DNA of 64,000 nucleotides from Moniliophthora roreri. Its lineage: Eukaryota > Basidiomycota > Agaricomycetes > Agaricales > Marasmiaceae. Location of the stretch: contig LATX02000089.1 in assembly GCA_001466705.2 (NCBI GenBank), positions 496,001-560,000 on the forward strand. Direction: 5' to 3'. The notes beneath the pieces were generated by a model, which was given only the letters and a program-made list of their open reading frames with translations, was not told where the DNA came from and made no database searches. Each line of letters opens with the position of its first letter. The first letter of the stretch is position 1. The position numbers were made by a program, and so were the translations under genes. Below, one piece after another: positions 11,889 through 22,439 of this stretch.

Positions 11889-11972
11889 TGACGAGAGTGG
11901 GATTCGAACCCACGCCCTTTCGGACTATATTTAGCCTGACTCTAGCGCCTCAGACTGCTCGGCCATCTCGCC
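11889..11972 (-). tRNA. class II tRNA, probably tRNA-Leu
   Basis: On the minus strand the 5' acceptor strand GGCGAGA pairs with TCTCGTC (one G-U), followed by discriminator A. The T arm is a perfect GTGGG-TTCGAAT-CCCAC. The D arm (GCC...GGC) follows TG at positions 8-9, and a long variable arm (TCCGAAAGGG-like) marks class II. The best candidate anticodon is CAG (Leu), preceded by T33 and followed by GG. The anticodon stem pairs well only if about four bases after the anticodon are treated as a tiny intron, and one mismatch remains. The isotype is therefore less certain than the tRNA call. Confidence 0.82.
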
Positions 11973-12313
11973 ACACTCCCACTCCGAAATCCTGTACAGC
12001 CCATAATTCTTAGATATGCCAAGCAACCTGTTTATTGAAGGACGGATCTATGAACCGTTCACAACGAGTTACATAAAGTCCGTTAGAGAACTGTCGTATA
12101 GATTCGTGTACATTGTCGTATATCCGAGTCAAAGAAAGTCCGATACACATCTTGGCAAGTAAACTCGTCGATCAGCCCGAACCATCTATGGCTCACCCGA
12201 ACGCCCAAACCATAAACCAACTTGAATTTTGGGAAACGCTTGAGATGAAATGTAGTGTCAGCAACCTTGATATCGAAAAAAAAAAAATTAGATTAGCTGC
12301 TTACCGCACAGAT

Positions 12314-12796
12314 CTAGGCGTTGTTGCAGTCCTTGCCGGTGTCGAAACCACAGCACGAACCGTCAACCTCGTACGCGTCATCAAGTGTGACGGTGCCCTT
12401 GTCGTAACCCTCAGAGGTGCCGTTGACCCTTGTAAGAGCCTTGACCGCATTGGTGGAAATAACGAATAAGCCTGGGCGGGCAGTATTGTCCACAAGGGTG
12501 ATATAGGCCGAGTTGTCTCTGTAGATGAGCTTGTAGCACGCTCCACAGCCTTGTGAGTTGTACGAGGCCGCGTTGCCAGCGCCTACGTTGTCAAAGTTGG
12601 GGATCCTACCCAGAACGTCGTAGCCCCTGGTGACGAGGCCATTCTGGCCACCACCGCAAGCAAGGGGCTCAAGGGGTTGGTTGCGGTCCTGGTATATATC
12701 GTTATATGAGAGGGTAAAAGGGGTAGGACCAGGGGTTTGGGCAACGGCGACGGAGGCGGCAAGGCCGAGAGAGAGGAGAGTGGTGAAGACCTTCAT
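12314..12796 (-). CDS. cerato-platanin-like secreted protein 2 (divergent)
   Basis: This is a single-exon gene of 160 aa. The signal peptide is MKVFTTLLSLGLAASVAVAQ. The mature part has the family blocks FTLSYNDIYQDRNQ, NGLVTRGYDVLG, FDNVGAGNA, GCGACYKL and STNAVKALT. It is clearly diverged from the copies at 5.7 and 28.3 kb. There is no GFNVAQ motif (the site reads GLFVIS), and the C-terminal tail has extra cysteines (SCCGF, DCNNA) and lacks the terminal CGL. It is likely secreted to the wall or medium. It could represent a separate cerato-platanin subgroup with a different disulphide pattern. Start chosen at the ATG before the signal peptide. Confidence 0.85.
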   Translation of the reverse strand: MKVFTTLLSLGLAASVAVAQTPGPTPFTLSYNDIYQDRNQPLEPLACGGGQNGLVTRGYDVLGRIPNFDNVGAGNAASYNSQGCGACYKLIYRDNSAYITLVDNTARPGLFVISTNAVKALTRVNGTSEGYDKGTVTLDDAYEVDGSCCGFDTGKDCNNA

Positions 12797-12860
12797 GACA
12801 ATTGTACGAGTGCTGGAGCACTGAGTGGACGATGTCACAAATGAAGAGCGTCAGGTGAAG

Positions 12861-12868
12861 TCTTTATA
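12861..12868 (-). promoter_or_regulatory. TATA box of cerato-platanin 2
   Basis: A TATAAA-type box on the minus strand lies about 65-70 bp upstream of the ATG at 12796. Confidence 0.5.
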
Positions 12869-13309
12869 GCAGCACTCACAACCCAAATCATCGCACCCCG
12901 TCACATCCGAGGTGAAATAAACAGGACACCCGGAAGTTTCACATTGGTTCCTTGCGCGGAAATCGATTTGGCGGAACGTATCATCTTCCCGTAAATTCTA
13001 AACCTTCGCCCTGCTGCTAAATTCAAGTAGCGCAAAGATTTCGATTCTTGAAAGCTTGAGTACCCATCTTCACGAGATGAGTCGAGTATTACTGCCAGCC
13101 GGGCCACCCTCAACCACCCTCATCTTGGGCGCGGAAGATTTGAATTGAGCGGTAACACCTGGATTCCGCACGCTCGATTTAGCCTATCTTGTGGGGGCCG
13201 AGGTCTCCGGGGATCGGACCGTCGAAATTCATTGGACAGAAGTGGACAGATTATTCCCAGCTCTGAAAGTCAAGTTATGCATAGCCTCGCATTAGGATCA
13301 GAACAAGTG

Positions 13310-14110
13310 AGTGCAGGACCGTTCTCAGGTCTGGACAAAAACTGGGCCCGAAGGGTCTGAGAGCCGCATCCAGTTTGGACAAGAACTGGCCCGCCGCGGG
13401 CGGAAGCCAGAGCCAAGTTTGGACAAGGAAGGCCGCCTGGGACATACCTTTCAGCCGAGTCGCAAGTTGTGGATGGTGATCTCGACAACCGACAAGGGGG
13501 GTCCAAAAACCTAATAAGTACACGAGGTCGAAAAAAATTTTAAGGCTGAGTGGAGGTGGTACCACCCCCCTTCCTGCCATATTTCGTATGTTATCCCCAC
13601 AGACATATCCAAAAAAGGTAAGTCATTTTCCAGGCTTGTCATCATCAATGTCGCTCACCTTCTCCCATGTTGATATTAACTTCCTGTTGTCCTGAAACCC
13701 TTGGAGCTATGGGTGAGACTCAAGTAATGAAGTAAATATGTCAATTTTGAAAGGTCCCAAAGCCCAAAAAAAGCCCATCAGGAGCATGATTTAGGTGAGG
13801 TCCAAAAATTTTTTAATAAAGTTCAGACCCCCCATCTTGGACTGGAAATTTAGGTCCTGCACCCCTCTTGACAACCAACCTTGATACATACAAGATACTA
13901 CTTCAAGCCTCAAGGGTCACATTTATTAGAACAGGCCATGGCAGACTTCAGAAAATGAAAGCAGGTACTTGGACAGCTGGAAACACTCTTTATGCACTTC
14001 AGATTTTTTTAAACAAGTTTAGCAATTTTTTACAAGCCACTCACCAATTTGGACAAAAATTGGGACAGAGCCTAGGCTGGTCTGGGGTTTGGACAAAAAA
14101 CCTGCTGAAT
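13310..14110. repeat. degenerate short repeats around a GGACAAAAACTGG motif
   Basis: Variants of GGACAAAAACTGGGCCC recur at about 13333, 13377, 13421, 14053 and 14090, inside G/C-rich then A/T-rich non-coding sequence. No transposase-like frame is visible. It is probably part of an old mobile or satellite-like sequence together with the foldback element downstream. Confidence 0.5.
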
Positions 14111-14252
14111 TAGTGATTTTCAGAATGGCCTCACTACCTATTTTGAAGGGTCCTGTGAATGCCTACTAATGCTGTCAAGTGTCAAGAGGGGGAGAGCTGC
14201 ATCAGTCAGTGGCCATGTTGTGTTTATGTAAATCCACTCAAGTAGTAGGTCA

Positions 14253-15041
14253 GTTCAAAGTTACAGCAGCTATGATTATAGCTCCATAGCTCATAGTTTT
14301 GTAGATTATGTGCCATCCCAGGCTCACAGCAGCAGTGCCAAATTGAGTAGTCACCTTCACTAGCATAACAATCTTTGATTGATAAATCTTCATGATTGTT
14401 GGTGGCCCATTCAAAAGTTAGCAAGGCTGTGGGTTTATTTTGACTGTGGGGCTTTCAAGTTGTTGAATTTGACAATGAGAACATGGTATAAACAGAGGAA
14501 AATAATTTAAAAGAGTGGCAGCAGCTCAAAAGAGCCTGTAGTAGGGCTGCCAACAGCTCAGCTTGGCTTGCTCCCAGCTTGCTGATCCTGCTCCAGCTCT
14601 GGAGCCATTTGTAGGTGAGTGGCTCTGCCCTGGTGGCTCTCTGCTTTTTCAATGCAAAAAATTACCCACAATATTGCTGTATGCATCTAGAAAGCATTGT
14701 TCAGCCTTGATGTAAAAAAGGAAACTAAACAGGACATCATGGGGACAGCCACTGTCAGTTGCCAGTGTACTTGACCTGGGAGCCACTTACCTCTAACAGC
14801 TCCATTAGCTATTATGGGCAAGTGGCTCCATATGGCTCAGCTCTGGAGCCACTGGAGCTGGCAAGCAAGCCAAGCTGTTGGCACCCCTAGCCTGTAGAGC
14901 AGGATGTTGCAGGTGAATTGTGCAATGCAGCTCTGGTGTCACACTAGCATCACATTATTGCTCTCACTGGCTCACTGGCTCACATGGTTTACAAAAACTA
15001 TGAGCTACAGAGCTATGATCATAGCTCCTGTAACTTTGAAC
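14253..15041. repeat. foldback (inverted-repeat) element about 0.79 kb
   Basis: Left end 14253-14315 and right end 14981-15041 are imperfect inverted copies. Reverse-complementing GTTCAAAGTTACAGCAGCTA (left) gives the right end with few changes. Inner segments are inverted too, for example CCAACAGCTCAGCTTGGCTT (about 14543) against AAGCCAAGCTGTTGG (about 14868). The centre has CTGGAGCCA-type direct and inverted words. No open frame resembles a transposase, so this looks like a non-autonomous foldback or MITE-like element. Confidence 0.65.
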
Positions 15042-15592
15042 ATCCCTAGTCAAGGGGCTACTACCAGTCCCATACTGGAGGTAGATAGGTTCAGTTAGAA
15101 TTTTTGACTTGCCCTTTTCAAGGTCCAGGATGGCCATTTTAGAGGTTCTTGAGGTGAATATTTCTGACAATGGTAATGGGGATGTGTACAGAGAGGTGTG
15201 CATGAGTGTTGTACTCATCCGAAGACAGTCTGAGTAAGTCACATGCCCGAGAATGACAATGATGTCATACTGCCTATATATAGTAATCACGTGGAGATAG
15301 GCCTGGTCCGTTACTAATACTAGGTTGCCCAGGCTCACATACCCTGGGAACCCTTGACATCAGCCAAAATCACCTTTGAATTCATGGTCGTCCAGTCAAT
15401 ATGATACACTTACTATCTACAACCCCAAAGTGATGAATCAGAGAAAATAGCTTAAACAGATTGTCAACTTTGGCTTCGAGAGCCTCGGCCGTTGCCGAAG
15501 ATTGTGAAAAGAGGGCGATGCAGATATGCTCTAACGCAAATTGGGTGTCACATCATATTGCCAAAATACGATTCTTTGAACCACCCTATTCA
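15042..15592. other. non-coding, no recognised feature
   Basis: I see no convincing gene here. The flank of the foldback element passes into the duplicated block that starts near 15600. Confidence 0.4.
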
Positions 15593-15960
15593 TCATCGGC
15601 ATACCCGACTCTGCAATACTGTTGGAGGAAGGATACCAAACCGCGATCCATTGAGCCTTTCAGGCGTTCCAGATAATCCTATTTCAAACTGTCTTGCAAC
15701 ACCCTGAAAACGTGTTTGTTTCCATCTGGCGCGGTTGTAGAGACGGAAGTGACGTCCCACGGGTGGAGCTCTCAGATTTGCCGATAGTGGAAGGGGCACC
15801 GCCATAGTCGTTCGTGGTGTCGGCTGGGGACTTTTTGGAGCAGCTGACAGATGGCGACGATAGTGGCTAGGGAAGGAGAGGTCAACAGATTATGGGCGTA
15901 GAGGATGTCATAAACAACCTTATTTGTCGCTGCTCATGATCTAGATATCATTGTGTATTG
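15593..15960 (-). pseudogene. degenerate copy of the F-box gene 5' region
   Basis: On the plus strand the region from about 15810 to 15950 (TCGTTCGTGGTGTCGGCTGG, then GTCATAAACAACCTTATTTG) matches 18215-18355 (TCGTTCGTAGTGTCTGCCGG, then GCCATAAACAACCTTATTTG), which lies at the 5' end of the F-box gene. The corresponding frame here is broken by stops. This is the left partner of a tandem duplication. Confidence 0.65.
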
Positions 15961-16029
15961 GTACACCCCAGCTGACATTGATGCATAATTCGACAATGAA
16001 ACAAATCTAGACTGCATTTACAACAGATG

Positions 16030-16600
16030 TAAAACTACAGACCAAATAAGGTTAGTAATCTAAGACTAGGCGCCATTGCGCCTAGGGAGGAGTAAACAAG
16101 GTAGGTAGGCCGAGATAAAAATTGAAGCAAGAGAAACATAATTTGGTGGATCGATAAATAAAACACACATATAGGCGAATCGGGAAAGATACAAATCAAG
16201 GATTGGGAGTCGAGAAAGGAATAAAGTAACAGGGAGGTCCAACGAACGCCACACGCATGACTATGACAGCACCCACCACCGCACAGCCGAAAAGAAAACG
16301 AAAAGAAACCAAGGTTGTATAATCATGCAACAGATCCCGAAAACGCTCGACACCGAATACCATCCCGTGCGGCTCACCTCATCTCTAGTCCCGCTATATC
16401 GTCTGGATGATTGAACCACTGTCCAAAGTCTCTCTCGAAGTTGATATCTCCGTCAGGTCTGAACAATCCTGTCTCAAAGTCCTCCAACTGGCTCGCAACG
16501 CTCTGCATAAACTCGTTCGAAAACATATCCGCCACTGAAACAGTTCGTTGTGGTACAGGTGGGCGTAGTGCTGGCCGATGTTGTGGCGGTACATACTTGA
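16030..16600 (-). repeat. duplicated 3' end of the LisH gene (copy A)
   Basis: This block is a diverged copy of 19143-19745. Both share the 3'-flanking sequence with AGGCGCCATTRCGCCTAGGG (an inverted-repeat element, possibly transcription-end related), several tracts of UTR, and the last 70 or so codons of the LisH protein. Differences in the coding part are mainly synonymous. Confidence 0.85.
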
Positions 16601-18128
16601 AGCTGAAATAAAATGCTTCGGCATAGTCCCAAAACCCAAGCTTCTGCCCCAATCTCAGCAGGTCCTTCATTACCGTTTCATCGACTGGATTATCTGCTTT
16701 CTGAAAGTGCTTAATAGTCTCCGTTACCTCGGGAACGACCTGCGAGTACGAATCCAGATGCTGAAGCAGCCGCTTCACAGCTAGAGAGTGCCGCCGGCTG
16801 AGCATCTCCAGCATGAAGATACCTGCGTCAATCGAGTCCTTTCCAGGTACCCACACTCCATCAACCACTCGTTTCCAGATCGGACATGCTACATTGATGA
16901 GACGTTAGCTCGACCGCTCTACAGAGAGTGAAATGGCTTACTCCATATCTGACATGTTTGGAGAGATGGACATGCTGTTCCCAGACGAATCACCATTGCA
17001 TGTTCATCTCCCGTGTACCTTGTGATGGCATGATCAGGAGTGGAGTTGAAGACCAGTACTCGTAGCCGACGGAACGAAGAGATGTTCTTGCACATGAGCT
17101 CTGCAAGATCCAGGTCCTGTTGAAATGCTCAGTGACATAGCGTAAAAGAGGATGATCACTAACAAAATATGTCGATAGGCGAAGCGACACCACGTCCGAG
17201 AAGCACGTCAACAACCCCTTGAGTACAGAATCTTGTTTCTGGTAAAACGTGAGGTCCAGGTGGAGCTCGTCTACGTTGAGAGGACGCCATGCGTTATTCA
17301 CATCGGACAGAACCAAGTCTGGCGCGTCCCCCGAAGAAAACGAAAGTGCAAGCTGGCTCAGAAAGGGTGCGTCGACCCATGACAACAAGGGCATGATTAT
17401 TTGCGCCGGACCGTCAAGTTGCTTGAGCGCAAATTTTCCACCTTCTTGTCGTTCATTGTCCAGCTGGGTATCTTCCTTATCGGGATACGTCAATTGGGCA
17501 GATCGCAATGTATGTCTGTGTCTGTCGAGGAACGCATAAAGAACCACAGGCTGAATCGGTGTAGCAAAGTGTACTGATGTGAGATCGGGGAAAGTGATGT
17601 TCTGGATCATGATGTGGACCTTCCGAGCATAGAGTGAGCTTGGAGAGCATGTTATCGATAATTCCTCGATCCCCCGGCATGTCGATAAGGTTTCTGCGAT
17701 GTGTTTGAAGAATCTTGGATAGGGTTTGGTGGTACCGAGCTGCGATCTATCGACTTATTAGAATGACGGGGGAGGAAGGATACTAAGACTCACGGTAGTA
17801 CAACACTGAAGATCCTCACCGACTGTGCTGCCAGAGGATTGGATCTCAAGGTCTTGCAGCACTTTAGTGCCTGGTCAACCCCCTCCAACACAACTTCGCG
17901 ATAAAGCCTTTGAGTCCCCAAGATACGAAATGAAAGACTGACGCAGCATAGCTGTTTCTTGGTCGATAACGTACTGAAATCGGCGATTTTTCCCCATATT
18001 TCGGGTGGAATGTCCAACGTGGATGATCGTGGAACGCGGTCCACTTCCAAATTAGGGCAGACGTGTGGTCGTCGTCTGTGTTGGTGACGTAGGCGGCTGC
18101 GTTGTCCACTGTCCATCTCAAATCGCAA
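16374..18128 (-). CDS. F-box protein fused to a LisH-protein C-terminus
   Basis: Exons were assembled on the minus strand. The first contains the F-box (LDIPPEIWGKIADFSTLSTK, about 18030) and ends IFSVVLP. The next begins SQLGTTKPYPRFFKHIAETL and runs to LRLSTYF. A 49-bp intron follows (donor GTTAGT near 17168, acceptor near 17120). The next begins DLDLAELMCKNISSFRRLRV and ends TCQIW. The last begins TCPIWKRVVDGVW. The body looks like the LRR-poor sensor part of basidiomycete F-box proteins, which act as SCF ubiquitin-ligase substrate receptors. After GQKLGFWDYAEAFYFSFKYV the sequence switches to about 70 residues nearly identical to the end of the LisH protein (SVADMFSNEFMQSVASQLED...LEMR-stop). 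The start is uncertain: a longer frame from 18271 reads well but is out of phase with the F-box. Confidence 0.72.
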
Positions 18129-18214
18129 AGGTCAGCGATGGCGCTGTGAATGGACCTCTTTATTTTGGGAAGCCAGCCAATCCTAATCCTGCGAAGGGCT
18201 TTGCCAAGCGAGCG

Positions 18215-18370
18215 CAAGTCGTTCGTAGTGTCTGCCGGGGACTTTTCTAAGTGGTTGACAATGGCGAGCAATGGGGAAGGGTGGCGGTTGGGAAAGGAGA
18301 AGTCAACAGACTGTCGTGGGCGTAGAAGATGCCATAAACAACCTTATTTGTCGTTGCGCATGACCCGCTT
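18215..18370. repeat. right copy of duplicated F-box 5' block
   Basis: This is the partner of 15810-15950. Both contain the GGGGACTTTT and CATAAACAACCTTATTTGTC words in the same order, about 2.4 kb apart. Confidence 0.6.
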
Positions 18371-18802
18371 GGCGCCCTCAACCCACTTTAATCCCATATC
18401 AACATTTGGAATCAACCCAATCGATTACCACAGGCCTCTCGACAGTAAGCGCCAGCACTGTTCGGCACTCAGGGAAGCTTGCATTAGCTCGAGCTCAGTC
18501 TGGATTCATTCAGAGAGCCAGCAGGATCCTCTTTTCCGAGCACAAAGAGTGGCTTTTGACACAGATAGAGGCTCGTAAGCATCATGGCTTCGATCATAAA
18601 AGCATGGAACACGCATACCTCTTTCAGTTGCGCTCCAACCGGACGGCCTCGTTCTGACCCGAGTTGGTATATAGCGAATGCCACCGAATCTGCACAAGTA
18701 TTAGATTTAAAACTGTTCATTTGAGAGTCTTGTAGTACACATGACATCTATTTCATGAACACTCACCATAGCCTTCCAAAGATACTACAAGCAGACGCAG
18801 GC
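18371..18802. other. intergenic, possible 3' exons of a gene remnant
   Basis: Minus-strand frames are open (about 18747-18484) but show no known domain. They may be 3' exons of the truncated fragment next to them. Confidence 0.3.
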
Positions 18803-19150
18803 CTAGGTATCAGTTTTAAAGCGATAATCTTGTGCCCAGTTTGGCATGAGAAAGTAACGAAACTCCAGTTTCCCGTCTGATGGTTCGGATGCCTCATGTT
18901 CTGCTATTGTACTCCATGCTGCGTGGGCGCCAAACGAGTCTGGAAGCGTGTCAAAATTAACATGAGGACTTGTACCGAACTTGTCCTGGAGAGAACTACG
19001 ACTTGGAATCTGGATATCATCATCATGGGTGTCCATGGGTAGGAAGTTACCTCGGCTGACATAATGCATAACACGCGGCGACAGATATTGAAACAGACTG
19101 CATTTGGCGACAAAATCGACAACGGATAGACGTACTATGTAGAACTACAG
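18803..19150 (-). pseudogene. 5'-truncated gene fragment of unknown family
   Basis: An open minus-strand frame of about 115 codons (FVAKCSLFQYLSPRVMHYVS ... NWAQDYRFKTDT) ends at the TAG near 18803. It has good protein-like composition but no ATG with upstream exons: it meets a stop where the 3'-flanking sequence of the LisH duplication begins (about 19143). I do not recognise the family. It looks like a gene cut by the duplication breakpoint. Confidence 0.45.
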
Positions 19151-19745
19151 ACCAAATAAGAGTAGTAATCTAATACTAGGCGCCATTACGCCTAGGGAGG
19201 GGATATGGAGTAAACAAGGTATGTATGCCGAAACAAAAAAAGCGGGAGAAACATACTTTTGGTGAAGGGGTAGGATTGATAAATAAAACACACAGGCGAG
19301 TCAGAAAAGATACAAATCGAGAATCGGAGAGTCGAGGAAGGAATAAAGAAACAAAGGAGGCCCAACAAACGTCGTACGCGCGACTATGACCGCACCCGCC
19401 ACCGCACAGCCAAAAAGTACCTTCCATCCAAATTAATAAATCCACGAAAAGCAAAGGATGTATAATCACGCAAAGATTTTGGACAGATCCCGGAAACGCT
19501 CAGCATCAGCAGCAAACAATACCTCGTACAGCTCACTTCATCTCCAATCCCGCTACATCGTCTGGATGATTGAACCACTGTCCAAAGTCTCTCTCAAAGT
19601 TGATATCTCCGTCAGGCCTGAACAATCCCGTCTCAAAGTCCTCCAATTGGTTCGCAACGCTCTGCATAAACTCGTTCGAAAACATATCTGCCACAGAAGT
19701 AGTTTGTTGTTGTACAGGCTGCGGTGGTGCTGGTTGATGCTGCTG
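19143..19745 (-). repeat. 3' end of the LisH gene (copy B, parental)
   Basis: This is the parental partner of 16030-16600: the same UTR words and the same terminal protein module, here in continuity with the full LisH gene. Confidence 0.85.
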
Positions 19746-22366
19746 AAGTGGTGTCCCCAGAAGCGCTGACGGTGAAGGCGCAGTCATGTTCGGTTGTGGT
19801 GTTGGACCTTGACTCTGCGGTGTAGATTGTGGATTTGGCGGAGGAGGAACAGACTGCGATAACACTGGCGTAGACGATGCCGTGCCCGCCGTGTTCGTTG
19901 GTGTATGTCCTTGACCTTGACCAGGCATGTTCCTCGGACTTCCGTCGGGTTTCGCTCCGTCCTTTGACGGATCCTTGCTCATCCCGGGACTCTGTGGCGG
20001 CGGCATCATCATCCCTTGCGATCCAGGTTTCCTACCGGCTGTGTTGAATGGACCGCCTTCTACGCCAGTGCCAGGTACATTACTTTGTGGCATCGCATGT
20101 TTATGCAGACTATGCATTTGAGTTCGATACGCTTGGGCACCCTGTGGTGCTTGGGCAGGATTTGTGAACCCAGGATTAGACATAGGCGGTCTACCCATCA
20201 TGTTAGCACCAGGACCGGGACCCGGGACTGGGCCTGGTGCTTGACCTGGTGCTTGCGCTGGATAGTTCATTGGCGACTGTTGTTGATTCTGAGGCGTATT
20301 ACCTTCCATGGGTGACCGTCTCCGGCGTTTCGGATCCGGAGGAGATGAGGTATTGTTGCTATCAGCCTGGAAACGGTGCTAGTTAGGGAATCTTGAAGGA
20401 CGAATGAGAGAATTCATTACCTCTTCACCTGTGGCGGAATTGCGCTTGCCACCAACTCTTCCTCTCTGCTGCATCTGCGGAGTTTGACCTGGACCAGGCG
20501 GACCGGGGGGCTGTGTTTGTGGAGGCCCCATACTTGAGGGACCTGGACCCATACTTGGATTGCCCTGAGGTAGCGGCATGCCAGGTTTATTAGCGTACTG
20601 ATTCCGATATATGGTCGCGATACGACGCTATGAATCAAACTAAGTTTGCCAGACATGTAATCGAAAAGCCTAGAGCTCACCTTCTCATCCATCGACATTG
20701 CATTTAGGTCCTTGTCGCCGAAACCAGCGTCTCGTCTTACCGTTAACACAAGTCCCTGTGGTATGGTGCTCAAAGTATTCTGCACCTCAGCATCTGACAT
20801 GATTCCACCAGGCATGCCCATTCCACCCATCATATTGCCACCCATACCCATATTAGGACCCATCATGCCACCTCCCATCGGATTGCCACCCATTGGACCA
20901 CCGCCCATCATACTACCTCCCATACCGCCCATAGGACCTCCACCGGGCCCAGGGGGTTGTCTGGAACCTAGTAACGGACTAGGATTCATCGGATTCATCA
21001 TGCCCGGCTGCCCAGGTCCTGGATCTCCAGAACGACTAGGACTTCTTCCAACACCCATTCCAGGACCAGGACCACCTCCCATACCGCCCATGCCCATACC
21101 GCCCATGCCCATAGCAGGATTGCCCATATTATTCATCGGATATCCAGACCCAGGTCCTTGCTGACCCTGTTGACCATGCGCACCTTGGGGCGGCGGTAAC
21201 ATCCCACCTGGCTGTTGTGTCTGACCAGGTGCGCCAATTGAGCCTCTCTGTCCCATATGGGGTGAAGGCCCGGGACCCATCATACCAGGCGCCTGCGACC
21301 CACCAGGACCCCGCTGCTGTGGAGGTCCTTGAGACGATCCAGGAGGCGAATGCGCCATAGTCGGGCTGGCAAATGGTTGTTGACCAGGCTGTCCAGGACG
21401 AACGTTAGGGTTATTGTTTTGCGGTTGGTTGGATGCGCCATGTGGTCGTTGAGGGAATTGTTGATTTGGTGGCTGGCCAGGACCGGGACCAGGACCACCA
21501 GGACCAGGATTAGGCATCCCATTCATGAGATGAGGCGGAGGCTGCTGCGGTTGTTGGCCTGGCTGGAATCCTGCTGAACCAGGCGGTGGTACGGAACCTG
21601 GACCAACGCCATTTGGCATCCCTTGTCTCGGCATACCTGTAGGACCAGGCGGAGGTATTCCATTAACGTTGACGCCGGGAGCTGGATTGGGTCCTGGCCC
21701 TTGACGAGCTGCCATACCATTGGGAACCGCTGGGCCTCCTGCCATAATCTGAGGCTGACTCTGACGCTGGGCATTTGCCTGACGCATTGCATTTTGTTGG
21801 TTTTGGTTCTACCGGGTACATCCATCAGCTTGGAGATTGCTAGGCAATAGCGATACGGCGCACCTCGATGTAGATCATTGCATCTTCTGTACCCTGCTTG
21901 TTACTCTTTGCAGAGAATAATACCCAAAATACACTCCACCACCTGTCGTAACTATGAATTAGAATCCAGCGAAAATCCAACCCGTCCACGCACTCAAATA
22001 ATAGCCCCTGCCTCGCGTTGATCGGTGGTTGAGAGTCTGGTGGTATCTCTGCCTCCGCTAACAGCTCTTTCGCAGTCTTCCTGAACCCTCTCTTCGAGCA
22101 ATAATCATAAATATAAATGTTGAACCTAAAAACACATAGCAATCGGTCAGCACCACGTATACCACTCCCTCAGTCAGTCGACCAGAGACGTACATCTTGT
22201 CCCCCTCCCAGGAAAGCCCCCCTAAATTTGGGTCATTTGAGCCAGTCGAAGATGACGATGGTCCTGGCTGTATCGTCGCTACCGATGATGGATGTTGCTG
22301 AGAGCCTGGAGGTCCTGGCGGCTGTGACAAGGGTGGAGGCTGCTGCTGTCCCGGGACAGAGGCCAT
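19533..22366 (-). CDS. LisH-domain transcriptional regulator (Flo8/Som1-like)
   Basis: This is a nuclear regulator candidate. The first in-frame ATG (22366) starts MASVPGQQQPPP, a Gln/Pro-rich leader. After WEGDKM an intron is removed and the LisH helix pair follows: FNIYIYDYCSKRGFRKTAKE. Then come AEIPPDSQPPINARQGLLFE and, in the next exon, WWSVFWVLFSAKSNKQG. The LisH motif followed by WWSVFW is the signature of fungal Flo8/Som1 and of plant LEUNIG. A very long Pro/Gly/Met/Gln-rich region follows (about 21815-19750), including runs of GGMGM/GGPMGG (about 21120-20800). A basic DPKRRRRSP motif (about 20325) is a plausible nuclear localisation signal. The acidic C-terminal module SVADMFSNEFMQS...GQWFNHPDDVAGLEMK is conserved in the chimera at 16.4 kb. 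Family members act in morphogenesis and cAMP-linked control. Confidence 0.85.
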
Positions 22367-22439
22367 AAGGTTTCCGGGTGTCCTAATTGTCGCGGTCGTC
22401 GTCGTCGGCCTCGATGGTGGCGTGGTCGAGTCGAGCAAA

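Noticed and set aside
20712..21164. Plus-strand 150-codon Pro/Ile-rich frame
   Set aside because: Antisense shadow of the Met/Gly/Pro-rich region of the LisH gene.
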